A DNA stretch of 42,077 nt. It comes from CAZGSV01 sp964528605 (GTDB lineage: Bacteria; Armatimonadota; Zipacnadia; CAZGSV01). This document shows, piece by piece, positions 18,470 to 26,520 of the stretch. The translations under genes and the position numbers were made by a program. The first letter of the stretch is position 1; each line of letters begins with the position of its first letter. Where the stretch lies: assembly GCA_964528605.1 (NCBI GenBank), contig CAZGSV010000017.1, forward strand, positions 1-42,077, written 5' to 3'. Below the pieces are notes generated by a model that was not told the DNA's origin, ran no database searches, and saw nothing but the letters and a program-made list of their open reading frames with translations.

Positions 18470-20125
18470 ATGCCCAAAGCCAACCGGTCCAGCGCAAAGA
18501 GGAGCAAGAATCCGTCTCCTTCAAGCCGAGTGGCCATATACGCTCGGCTCTCAGTGGCAGACCAGGACAAGCCCGGGTACACCAGCATCGATCACCAGGT
18601 CGACTCCTGCCGATCCTACATTCATCTTCGGAAACCGGATGGGTGGGACCAGTCCCCCGAGGTCTTTGTGGACGAGGGGCATAGCGGCGGGACGCTCCAG
18701 CGGCCTCGATTCCAGGAGTTGCTTCGCCGGGTCAAGGAAGGCGAGTTCGCAGCAGTAGTTGTTCACAAGTTTGACCGGATTTGCAGATCCCTTTCTGACT
18801 TTCTCAACCTAGCCGATCTTTTCACCCGCCTCGGAGTAACGCTCGCCTCTGCCACGGAACACATCGATGTTTCTACGCCCGTGGGCAAAGCTTTCCGCAA
18901 CATCATGATGACGTTCGCTGAGATGGAGCGTGAGATGGCACGGGTACGGGCGAAGGAAAAGCGTACTGCCTCGGTGAAGAAGGGAAGGTGGCCTGGCGGG
19001 AACCCGATGCTTGGCTACGACAGAGGCTCCGACCCCTGCCTTCTTGTGGTGAATGAAGCAGAGGCTGAGCGGGTCCGCGAGGTCTTTGACATCTACTTGA
19101 AGGAAAGGTCACTCAGTCGCACGGCGCGGGTGCTCAATGGGCGAGCCTGGCGCACCAAAGAGCGGACTACGAGAGCAGGAAACTCCAAGGGCGGCCACAA
19201 GTTCACCAAGACCAATGTGGCTGCGCTACTTCGCAACCCTATCTACGTAGGCAAGTTGAGGCACGATGGCCAACTGTATGATGGCAACCACACACCCATA
19301 GTCAACCCGAAAGCTTTCGCCAGAGCGCAGAGGCACCTAGATCGGAACGGAACTAGGCGAACGTCGCCGTCTCAGAACAAACACAACTTCCTATTGGGGG
19401 GGCTCGTGATCTGCGCAGCCTGCGGCAGTCACATGACTCCCAACTTCGCGTACTCTAAAGGCAGGAAGTACTTCTACTACAAGTGCACCTCCGTAGATCA
19501 CTTGGACAAGAGTGCCTGCCCAGTGAGGAGTGTGCCTGCTCGAGCTCTAGAGGACATTGTCATCGAGCGGTTGAGCGTACTTGCCGAACACGACGAATTG
19601 CTACAGGAGATGGCGGACAGGGCGCAGTCAGCTAGCCGGGACGCCTTGCCCAAGCTCCGGAAGGAGAGGGCCGACGTAGAGACTTCCCTTCGGCGCGTGG
19701 AGAAGAAGGCTCGTCGGCTATTGAGCGTCCTAGAGCAAGAAGGCGACAACGCAAGAACCTCCTTTCCGTTACAGAGGCTGCAAGAGCTCGAGGAAGAAGA
19801 GGAGCAGCTTCAGACACAGCTAAGTGAACTGGACGGACAGATGGTGGCCACGGACGGTCGAGTCGTGGAAACAGAGGCAGTAAGAGACGCGCTTCGCGAA
19901 TTCAACACCCTCCTTGGGAAGCTTACTCCTCAGGGGCAAATCGAAGCTGTTCACTTAGTCGTCAGACAGGTCGTTTACGATGAGCAGAATGGCCAGATTC
20001 GGTTGCTGTTGAGACCTTTGCCCGGGCTGGAGGAGGCGGTTCGGAAGTCAGGGGCGGACATTGAGGGAGTCGGTTTTGATGAGAGTGGGACTTGGCTCGC
20101 CGCGGTGCGGTCAAGAGCCGCGTAG
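18470..20125 (+). CDS. Large serine recombinase (site-specific integrase/resolvase family)
   Basis: The product is 551 residues. The resolvase catalytic domain spans 20-165 with nucleophile Ser28 in YARLS, the KFDRICRS segment (R103), and TFAEMEREMARVRAKEK at the long helix. The recombinase domain spans about 175-290 (GGNPMLGY, LRNPIYVGKL). A zinc ribbon follows with C315-x2-C318 and C339-x10-C350, then a charged coiled coil at about 395-460. These are the parts of phage and conjugative-element integrases. ATG 18470 fits the domain start; the ribosome site is weak. No phage, conjugation or cargo gene lies beside it. GC is low for the window (28 of 60 in line 19441-19500). It is probably a remnant or minimal element; the coding frame is intact. 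Confidence 0.95.
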   Translation: MPKANRSSAKRSKNPSPSSRVAIYARLSVADQDKPGYTSIDHQVDSCRSYIHLRKPDGWDQSPEVFVDEGHSGGTLQRPRFQELLRRVKEGEFAAVVVHKFDRICRSLSDFLNLADLFTRLGVTLASATEHIDVSTPVGKAFRNIMMTFAEMEREMARVRAKEKRTASVKKGRWPGGNPMLGYDRGSDPCLLVVNEAEAERVREVFDIYLKERSLSRTARVLNGRAWRTKERTTRAGNSKGGHKFTKTNVAALLRNPIYVGKLRHDGQLYDGNHTPIVNPKAFARAQRHLDRNGTRRTSPSQNKHNFLLGGLVICAACGSHMTPNFAYSKGRKYFYYKCTSVDHLDKSACPVRSVPARALEDIVIERLSVLAEHDELLQEMADRAQSASRDALPKLRKERADVETSLRRVEKKARRLLSVLEQEGDNARTSFPLQRLQELEEEEEQLQTQLSELDGQMVATDGRVVETEAVRDALREFNTLLGKLTPQGQIEAVHLVVRQVVYDEQNGQIRLLLRPLPGLEEAVRKSGADIEGVGFDESGTWLAAVRSRAA

Positions 20126-20222
20126 CACGCCCCCGGCTGGTGAGGTAATTGTATACCACGCCTTGCGCGATGCTGCACGCTGCGCATACTCGCTCCCCCT
20201 GAAGCGTTGCGCCGCCGCGCAG

Positions 20223-20251
20223 TTGTATCCCCGGTGCCGCAGGCCTACAAT
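20223..20251 (+). promoter_or_regulatory. Candidate promoter upstream of the 39-codon ORF and lipoprotein gene
   Basis: TTGTAT (20223-20228), 17 bases, TACAAT (20246-20251). The -10 matches 5 of 6 bases and the spacing is ideal, but the -35 matches only 3. The predicted start is near 20258. Confidence 0.45.
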
Positions 20252-20279
20252 GCCTGCAAGTCGCGCAATAGGATAGAAA

Positions 20280-20399
20280 GTGTGGACCCTGGGCAGCACG
20301 GCCTACGAGTTGGCTCCGTCTTGCAACGCCGAAGAGGTGCACGAGATAGCCGAGGCGGCACAACGGCCCGCGCGCCGCAACGGGGGCTGGGGTAGATGA
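20280..20399 (+). CDS. Possible 39-codon small ORF
   Basis: GTG 20280 opens a 39-codon frame, VWTLGSTAYELAPSCN... ending GGWGR. AGGA lies 5 bases before it and a plausible promoter is upstream. Its stop TGA overlaps an ATG at 20396 that opens the long frame of the next gene (ATGA). The product is partly acidic and helical (AEEVHEIAEAAQR) with an Arg/Gly tail and has no membrane segment. No family is recognised. It could be a leader peptide that couples translation to the transglutaminase lipoprotein, or simply chance in a GC-rich region. The remaining bases from 20126 to 20279 show nothing coding. Confidence 0.3.
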   Translation: MWTLGSTAYELAPSCNAEEVHEIAEAAQRPARRNGGWGR

Positions 20400-20452
20400 G
20401 CCGGGCCCTACGGGTCAGTGTCGCCTGCATCATCTCATTCCTGAGGTGGGCC

Positions 20453-21907
20453 ATGCGACAGAAGAGCACGGCAGGAATGGCATCGCTACTGCTCTTGTTC
20501 AGCGTGGGCTGTAGCGCGCGAAGCCGGGTGGTCTCCCCCGAGGAGATTTGCGGAGAATACTGGATGGGCATCTACTTGTTGGGCTACAAGGTCGGCTTCA
20601 GCCACATCAACGTCGAACAGGACAAGGAGTCCCGGCGGGGGGGCTTTCGCATCCTGAGCGAGTCGCGCATCAACGTCTCGATCCTAGGCCAGCAGATGCA
20701 GACCGAAGTCGTGAGTCTGGAGCAGGCCGGGCCGGACCTGGCGCCCAAGCACCTGGACACGCTGGTCACCTCTGGAGGCCGTTCCATGCGGGTGGTGGCG
20801 GAGTTCAAGCCCGAGGAGGTGCGGTGTCAAGTCACGAGCGGCGACGAGACCTCCGACCGCGTCGTTCCTATTCCCGAGGGCGTGGGGCTGGACGCGGACC
20901 CAGAGTTGTCGAGCCGCGCGCGGGATTTGCAGCCGGGAGAGGAGCAGAAGTTCCACTACTTTAACCCGCTGACGCTTGCCATCGAGGCGGGCGCCCTGAA
21001 GGCGCTGAAGTGGGAGGAGACTGAGTACCAGGGCAAGCAAGTGAAGGCGCTTGCGATCGAGTTGAAGACGGACAGCATGGCGCTGACCAGTTGGGCGGAT
21101 GAGGAGGGCGAGGTGATCAAGATGGCGCATGCGATGGGGCTGACGATGGTGCGGGAGCCGAAGGAGGTGGCGCTGCAAGGCGAGACGCGGGAGTACGCGC
21201 CCGCGCCCGATCTGGCCAGCGTCGCGAGGGTGCGCACCGCGGAGCCCATCAGCAATCCGCGCGGGCTTTCGCTGCTCCGGGTGAGGATAAGCGGCCTGGG
21301 CGAGATGCGGTCGCTCCCCAACGGCCGACAGCGGGTGGTCTCGCGGAACGACAAGGAACTGGTGCTCGAGGTGAAGGCAAAGGCGCTTCCGGACAGCGGG
21401 CCTTCCCTGCCCTTCGAGGAGGAGACGCTGAAGCCATACCTGCAGAGCACCAACTACATCAACTCGGCCTCGGAGGAGATCGTCTCGTTGGCGCGCTCGA
21501 TTGTGGGCCAGGAGAAGGACTCGGCCCGGGTAGCGCGGGAGATCGCCACCTGGGTGAACCAGAATCTGCGGCCGCGGGGCGACATGGGTGTGGTGAGGGC
21601 GGCAACCGACGTGCTGGCGACGCGCTCGGGCGTATGTCGGGACTATGCGGCGCTTTACACGGCTCTGGCGCGCGCAGCGGGATTGCCGACGCGGCTCGCG
21701 GGCGGCCTGTGCTACTGGCGCGACGGCTTCTACTACCATGCGTGGGCTGAATCGTATCTCGGCGAGTGGGTAGCCGTGGACCCGACCATTGAGTCTCTGT
21801 ACGCGGATGCGACGCACATCAAGTTGACCGAGGGCGACCTGACCGACTTGTTCACGATCGGGGCCTACATCGGCCGCATGGAGATCGAGGTTCTCGAGGC
21901 CAAGTGA
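20453..21907 (+). CDS. Transglutaminase-fold lipoprotein
   Basis: The product is about 484 residues. From ATG 20453 the signal is MRQKSTAGMASLLLLFSVGC, a lipoprotein signal with the lipid-bearing Cys at position 20, and TGAGGTGG lies just upstream. ATG 20396 would add 19 residues and couple to the small ORF. About 300 residues of beta-rich sequence follow. A transglutaminase core near the C terminus has Cys (SGVCRDYAALY), His (YYYHAWAES) and Asp (WVAVDPT), numbered 414, 448 and 462 from ATG 20396. All three catalytic residues are present. In bacteria the fold is used by cysteine proteases and amidases as well as crosslinkers, so a periplasmic hydrolase acting on peptide or peptidoglycan is possible. 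The stop overlaps the start of the next gene in GTGA. Confidence 0.88.
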   Translation: MRQKSTAGMASLLLLFSVGCSARSRVVSPEEICGEYWMGIYLLGYKVGFSHINVEQDKESRRGGFRILSESRINVSILGQQMQTEVVSLEQAGPDLAPKHLDTLVTSGGRSMRVVAEFKPEEVRCQVTSGDETSDRVVPIPEGVGLDADPELSSRARDLQPGEEQKFHYFNPLTLAIEAGALKALKWEETEYQGKQVKALAIELKTDSMALTSWADEEGEVIKMAHAMGLTMVREPKEVALQGETREYAPAPDLASVARVRTAEPISNPRGLSLLRVRISGLGEMRSLPNGRQRVVSRNDKELVLEVKAKALPDSGPSLPFEEETLKPYLQSTNYINSASEEIVSLARSIVGQEKDSARVAREIATWVNQNLRPRGDMGVVRAATDVLATRSGVCRDYAALYTALARAAGLPTRLAGGLCYWRDGFYYHAWAESYLGEWVAVDPTIESLYADATHIKLTEGDLTDLFTIGAYIGRMEIEVLEAK

Positions 21908-24900
21908 AGTTGGCTGCGCTCTCGCGAGCCTGGGGACATGGGAGCAGGATGCGGCGGGGGTGCTGGGCTGCTGGGGGCGCCGCAGTGGTGATCGTCTTGT
22001 GCGGCGTGGCGCCTGCGCTTGCCGGGGCGGCACCTGGGCGGCCGGTTGCGATCTTGTGCGATGACCTACCGGTCGTGGGGGGGGCCTCGAGGCCCGAGGT
22101 GCTTGCCGAGACGCTGCGCGGCGCGGGCTATGAGGTAGCCCTGCTGGATGCCGCGGCTCTGGCTGATCCTGCGCACCTCAACACCGCCAACTTTGCTGTT
22201 CTGATACTGCCTTACGGCGCGACCTTCCCGGCTGATGCGGTTGACAACTTGCGCGCGTTTCTCCGGCAGGGCGGGTCGTTCCTGGCAACCGGGGGTTATG
22301 CCTTTGACTGCCCTGTAGTGAAACGGGGGGGGCAGTGGGTGCGGGTCGGCGAGACGGAGGCGGGGGGGCCCGAACTCGTGGCGGACGGGGGCTTTGCGAC
22401 CGCGGGCGCATGGTCGTGCACCGACACAGCCAACTGCACTTTGGATTCACAGGACCCTTACCGTGGCCGACGTTCGGCGTGTGTCTCGCTAGGAGGAGTC
22501 GGCGAAGGGAGCGCCGAGTGGCATCAGGAACTGCGCGAGCCACCGCGCGGGGAACTGGTCGAGGGGCGCGTGGCGGTCAGCTCTGAGGGCGTTGCCGGCC
22601 CCGGGTACGGTTACTTCGCGCTGTATCAGTGGGACGAAAGCGGAGACTTGGTCGCCTGGGCCGATCTGGTCCACACGTGGGATGACACCGACTGGCGTGA
22701 GTATCGCTTCAAAGTGCGCATCAAGCCGGAGGCGGCTCGCGTAGAGGTCAAGTGCGGGATCTACCACGCCGTGGGGAGGGTGTGGTTCGACGAAGTGAGT
22801 CTGCGGCTGGTCCGGCCCGTGCGCATCAATACGCACTTTGGGGAGCCAGGCGACGGCTTGGGTGTGGAACCGGAGCAGATCGGGGTGTTCGACGCCGACT
22901 ACAGGCTCTCCAACGTGACTCGCGCGGTCGCGGCCGAGGGCCAACACCTGCTGTCCAAGGACTTCGCAATCGAGGCGCCGCTGGAGGGATGGGGCGCCTC
23001 CGCAGTGCTGGGCTGGGGTGAGCGGCGCCGGGTGCCCCTGCTGGTCGGGCTGGACAAGTACGGCAGGCCGCGTGGGTCCGTCGGCAGCCTCATCTACAAC
23101 CTCGCCGGCCCATACGCGGGTTCGGCCTGGGCGATCTTGGGCGCCTCGAACCGCGACCTTTTTGCGCCTGGCGAGTCCTCGCTGCTGCGTTGGCTGCCCG
23201 GAATGGTTGCCCAGTTGCAGCGGAAGGTGTTCCTGCACGGCCTGACGCCGGAGTTTGCGTGCTACGGCGCGGGCGAGATCTTGCGCTACAGCGTGCGGCT
23301 GGCCAACCAGGGCCCATGGCCTTTCGAGGGGCAGGTGCGATTTGAGGTCAGTGCTCCAGGCTGGGCGGGGGAGAGTGGCGCAGAGCCGGTGAGTCTTCAG
23401 CCTGGCGAGCAGCGTGAGGTTAAGGGCGAATGCCGGGCCCCGGAGGGCATGCCGCTGTGCAAGTTGAGGGCGACGCTCTGCGACTCGGAGGGGGCGCTGG
23501 ACGAATGCGAGAGTGGGTTCGTGGTGCGCGGCCCGCAGGAAGGTGAGTCGGCGGCCAAGGTCAGGATGGTGCGCAACTACCTTCGCGTGGGCGGCGTGCC
23601 GAGCCTGATCAGCGGCACCGATTTCTTCGGCAGCGTGTTCGACAACGCGATGGAGCACGCGCGGGTCTGGGACAACGAGATGGCCGCAATGCGGTCGCTC
23701 GGCTTAGGGCTCTACGAGAATCTGGGAGTGAACCCTACATCGTACGGAGAGCCCTATGTTTTGCCTGAGCGGTTGTGGCGGACCTACGAGGCGTTGACCC
23801 TGCTAGCCGCGCGTCACGGGCTCGTCTTCTTCCCGGGGTTGTTCATCGCCTTTGACGCCGCCGCTGATGAGGAGGAACTACGGCGACAGGAGGCTTACGC
23901 CGCTGAGTTCGCGCGGCGGCTGAGCGGCCTCGGGAACGTCATCTACTATCTTAACGGAGACGTTCGCCTGGAACCGACTTCGGCCGCGGCCTCGTCGCTG
24001 TGGCCGGCGTTCCTGCGGGAGCGGTACGGGGACGAGGCCTCGTGGCGTGCCGCGTGGGGTCCGCGGGCCGAGGGCGAGTCCTGGCCTGAGCCGCGGCTGC
24101 CGACCAAGGCCACGGGCTGGCACGACGTGGCGTATGCGGACTTCTGCCGTTTCCAGGTCTGGCTGATGAGGCGTTGGGAGGGGCGACTGGCTGATGCGGT
24201 GAGCGCCGCTGATCCTCATGCGATGACGGGGCTGGAGTTCTATCAGCGTCCCTATGGGGGAGTGGACGTGCGCCTGGGGGCGGGTGGCCGGAGCATGGCC
24301 AACATTGGCTTCTTCGACCTCCCGGGGCGGGACCTGGTGACGTTGCCTCTCGCCTTGGGATTCGCATCCGGGCAGCGGACCGGCCGCGGCCTCTCGGTGG
24401 GCGAGTTCGGCGCCAAGACGCATCCCGCGTGGCAGTACGGGAGCGCCTACCACATAGCGCGGACGCCAGAGCAGCAGGCGGACCTCTTTCTCGCAGTGAC
24501 TCATTACGCGTTCGGCATGGGCGGCGCGAAGGTGCACAACTGGTGCTGGAAGGACAACCAGGAGTTCGTCTTCCCCTGGGGGCTGCTATATCCAGGCGAC
24601 GGCGTGCCCAAGCCGGTGGCGAAGGCCTACCGCGCGGCGTCGCTCTTCTTCCGGGCGATCCGACCCGAGTATCGGCCCGGGACCACGGTGGTGATCGTGC
24701 CGGACACGCATCGGCTGGGCGCGGGGGCCGAGGCGGTGACGCAAGCGGTGTGGAGGAGCGAACGGGCGCTGCTGGAACTGCACGTGCCGTTCGAGGTGAT
24801 CAATGAGGCAGACGCGGCGACACTGGACGCGAGCACCGTGGCGGCGGTGTTCCCGGTGCCATATACCATTTCCGACGAGACGTTTGAGCACTTGAGCCGC

Positions 24901-25788
24901 TGGATCGCGCAGGGCGGCCGTCTCTACCTGTCAGGCGACATCTCTTACGACGGGCAGCGGCGGCGCACGCGCGGGCGGCGGCTGGAGGACTTGTGCGGCG
25001 TCATGGCGGAGGCCCAGCCTGGCAGCGTTGAGGGACAAGTGCCGCAGGGGCCGCGTGTGGTCGAAGCAAAGGAAGGGACTAGGTTGGAAGGGCGGGCCTA
25101 CGTCCGTCGGGTCGGTCAGGGATTGGTCTGGTTCTTGCCCGAACCGCCGGAGTTGCTGCCCGAGTATGATGCCGGCAAGTTGCGGGACCAGTACCGGCGA
25201 TTCGTGGCGGCGGGGGTGCGACCGCTCGAGGTGGAGCCGGACAGTGTGGAGGTGCATGTCTTCCGGCTCCTGGGGGGGAAGCGGGAGGCGCACATCGTGT
25301 TGAATACGGGTGACGCCAAGACGGTTGCCTTCGGGCCGGAAGGCGCGCTGGAAGCGATGGTAGCGGCCAAGAAGCCGGCGGGGGCAGTTCTTGAAGGCAA
25401 AGGCGTGGTCGCGGCCGAGGCGGACGGCCTTGTGCGTGTCCATGGCGAGCCGCTGTGCGAGGCGAGCGCCCACTACTTCGTCGTCGCGCTCGATGGACGC
25501 GATGTGCGCAGCAGCCGGGCCTTGCTCGCTGTGCTACTCGGTCCCGGCCGGCTGTGCTTGTGGTCGCGGACGCACTGGCGAGAGCCGGTGGCGGAACTAG
25601 GCGAGTTCGAGGCAGAGCGTTGGCGTCCGCTCATGGACAGGCCGTGCGGCTCCGACCAGGGCTTGCGGCTCGAGGTGGGACTGGAGGAGATAGGCGACCT
25701 CTTTCTGGTCTGCGAGAGGGGCGAGTTGGAGCACTGGCGGGGGCGCGTCGAGGACGTAGTGCTGAGGCCGCAGAGGCTGCCCTGGTAG
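21904..25788 (+). CDS. Large exported GH42-like glycoside hydrolase family protein
   Basis: The product is 1294 residues. A signal peptide lies at about 16-41 (MRRGCWAAGGAAVVIVLCGV). An alpha/beta region follows (about 45-140, VAILCDDLPVVGG, ...VLILPYG), then a carbohydrate-binding-like jelly roll (about 155-310). An Ig-like stretch (about 440-550) precedes a TIM barrel of beta-galactosidase type (about 560-930). The barrel carries the candidate nucleophile E834 in SVGEFGAK. At the usual acid/base Asn-Glu position the sequence reads LNGD (N684-G685-D686). A GATase-like domain and beta domains end the protein. The likely role is release or modification of sugar from surface or environmental glycans; linkage and substrate are unknown. 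GTG 21904 overlaps the previous stop; ATG 21949 is an alternative start. Confidence 0.82.
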   Translation: MKLAALSRAWGHGSRMRRGCWAAGGAAVVIVLCGVAPALAGAAPGRPVAILCDDLPVVGGASRPEVLAETLRGAGYEVALLDAAALADPAHLNTANFAVLILPYGATFPADAVDNLRAFLRQGGSFLATGGYAFDCPVVKRGGQWVRVGETEAGGPELVADGGFATAGAWSCTDTANCTLDSQDPYRGRRSACVSLGGVGEGSAEWHQELREPPRGELVEGRVAVSSEGVAGPGYGYFALYQWDESGDLVAWADLVHTWDDTDWREYRFKVRIKPEAARVEVKCGIYHAVGRVWFDEVSLRLVRPVRINTHFGEPGDGLGVEPEQIGVFDADYRLSNVTRAVAAEGQHLLSKDFAIEAPLEGWGASAVLGWGERRRVPLLVGLDKYGRPRGSVGSLIYNLAGPYAGSAWAILGASNRDLFAPGESSLLRWLPGMVAQLQRKVFLHGLTPEFACYGAGEILRYSVRLANQGPWPFEGQVRFEVSAPGWAGESGAEPVSLQPGEQREVKGECRAPEGMPLCKLRATLCDSEGALDECESGFVVRGPQEGESAAKVRMVRNYLRVGGVPSLISGTDFFGSVFDNAMEHARVWDNEMAAMRSLGLGLYENLGVNPTSYGEPYVLPERLWRTYEALTLLAARHGLVFFPGLFIAFDAAADEEELRRQEAYAAEFARRLSGLGNVIYYLNGDVRLEPTSAAASSLWPAFLRERYGDEASWRAAWGPRAEGESWPEPRLPTKATGWHDVAYADFCRFQVWLMRRWEGRLADAVSAADPHAMTGLEFYQRPYGGVDVRLGAGGRSMANIGFFDLPGRDLVTLPLALGFASGQRTGRGLSVGEFGAKTHPAWQYGSAYHIARTPEQQADLFLAVTHYAFGMGGAKVHNWCWKDNQEFVFPWGLLYPGDGVPKPVAKAYRAASLFFRAIRPEYRPGTTVVIVPDTHRLGAGAEAVTQAVWRSERALLELHVPFEVINEADAATLDASTVAAVFPVPYTISDETFEHLSRWIAQGGRLYLSGDISYDGQRRRTRGRRLEDLCGVMAEAQPGSVEGQVPQGPRVVEAKEGTRLEGRAYVRRVGQGLVWFLPEPPELLPEYDAGKLRDQYRRFVAAGVRPLEVEPDSVEVHVFRLLGGKREAHIVLNTGDAKTVAFGPEGALEAMVAAKKPAGAVLEGKGVVAAEADGLVRVHGEPLCEASAHYFVVALDGRDVRSSRALLAVLLGPGRLCLWSRTHWREPVAELGEFEAERWRPLMDRPCGSDQGLRLEVGLEEIGDLFLVCERGELEHWRGRVEDVVLRPQRLPW

Positions 25789-25790
25789 GG

Positions 25791-25820
25791 TTGGTGGCTC
25801 GCGCAGGCCGGTGCTATACT
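25791..25820 (+). promoter_or_regulatory. Candidate rnc promoter, giving a leaderless mRNA
   Basis: TTGGTG (25791-25796), 18 bases, then TGC-TATACT with the -10 at 25815-25820. The expected transcription start, 6-8 bases later, falls on or next to the A of ATG 25828. No ribosome site lies between them. Confidence 0.55.
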
Positions 25821-25827
25821 CCGCGCA

Positions 25828-26520
25828 ATGCGCGAACTGGAGCGACTCATCGGATACGAGTTCAAGAGCCCCGACCTGCTTGATGAGGCGCTTTCGCACT
25901 CCTCCTTCGCGGAGGAGATGCCGGCGGCGGGCCCCTCCAACGAGGTGTTGGAGTTCCTCGGTGATGCGGTGGTGGCTCTGGCAGTCGCGGATTGGCTGGT
26001 GAGCAACTGCCCCGAGCGCACCGAGGGCGAACTGACCAAGTTGCGCGCGGCAGTGGTGAACCAGCACGCCCTGGCGAGCGTCGGCAAGAGGCTCCTGCTC
26101 GCTGAACACCTGCAGGTCGGCAGGGCTGAGCGGCTGGGCGGGGTCCAGTATCTGCCCTCGGTGCTCGCCGGTGCGTTCGAGGCGGTCGCGGGGGCGGTCT
26201 ATACCGATGGAGGCTGGGAGGAAGCGAAGCGGGTCGTCTGCCATCATCTGCGCGAGCGGCTGGAGCAGGTGGTGGAGGACGACGCTTACGCAGAGGACTA
26301 CAAGTCCCGGTTGCAGGTTTGGGCGCAGTGCGAGAAGCGAGCGCTGCCGGTCTACCGCATAGTGGACGAGGAGGGGCCGGACCATTCGAAGGTCTTCACC
26401 GCCGAGGTATACGTGGACGGGGAGTTGATGGGCACCGGCCGGGGCGCCTCGAAGAAACAGGCGGAGCAGAGCGCCGCGCGCATCGCCTTGACGCGCGCGG
26501 GGGGGAGCGTGGAGCGATGA
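25828..26520 (+). CDS. rnc: Ribonuclease III
   Basis: The product is 230 residues. The RNase III domain has the signature NEVLEFLGDAVVALAVADWL with E39, E42 and D46, and the downstream EGELTKLRAAVV. A double-stranded RNA-binding domain closes the protein (DYKSRLQVWAQ, GTGRGASKKQAEQSAARIAL). It cleaves double-stranded RNA, including rRNA precursors. In the second metal-binding helix the sequence is LAGAFEAVAGAVYTDGG: E118 is kept, but the Asp three residues before it is Gly115 (codon GGT). The start lacks a ribosome site and lies at the expected transcription start. The stop overlaps the start of the kinase gene in ATGA. Confidence 0.95.
   Translation: MRELERLIGYEFKSPDLLDEALSHSSFAEEMPAAGPSNEVLEFLGDAVVALAVADWLVSNCPERTEGELTKLRAAVVNQHALASVGKRLLLAEHLQVGRAERLGGVQYLPSVLAGAFEAVAGAVYTDGGWEEAKRVVCHHLRERLEQVVEDDAYAEDYKSRLQVWAQCEKRALPVYRIVDEEGPDHSKVFTAEVYVDGELMGTGRGASKKQAEQSAARIALTRAGGSVER

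Noticed and set aside
18173..20280. Attachment-site direct repeats around the serine recombinase
   Set aside because: By eye only 6-7 base matches (such as CGCGATG) were found on both sides, no better than chance.
21904..22400. Three G7-G8 tracts (22077, 22325, 22362) at the start of the exported GH gene, as possible phase-variation tracts
   Set aside because: G8 or C8 runs of equal length also occur in lepA, the kinase gene and the acyl-CoA synthetase, so they follow from base composition; the frame is intact.
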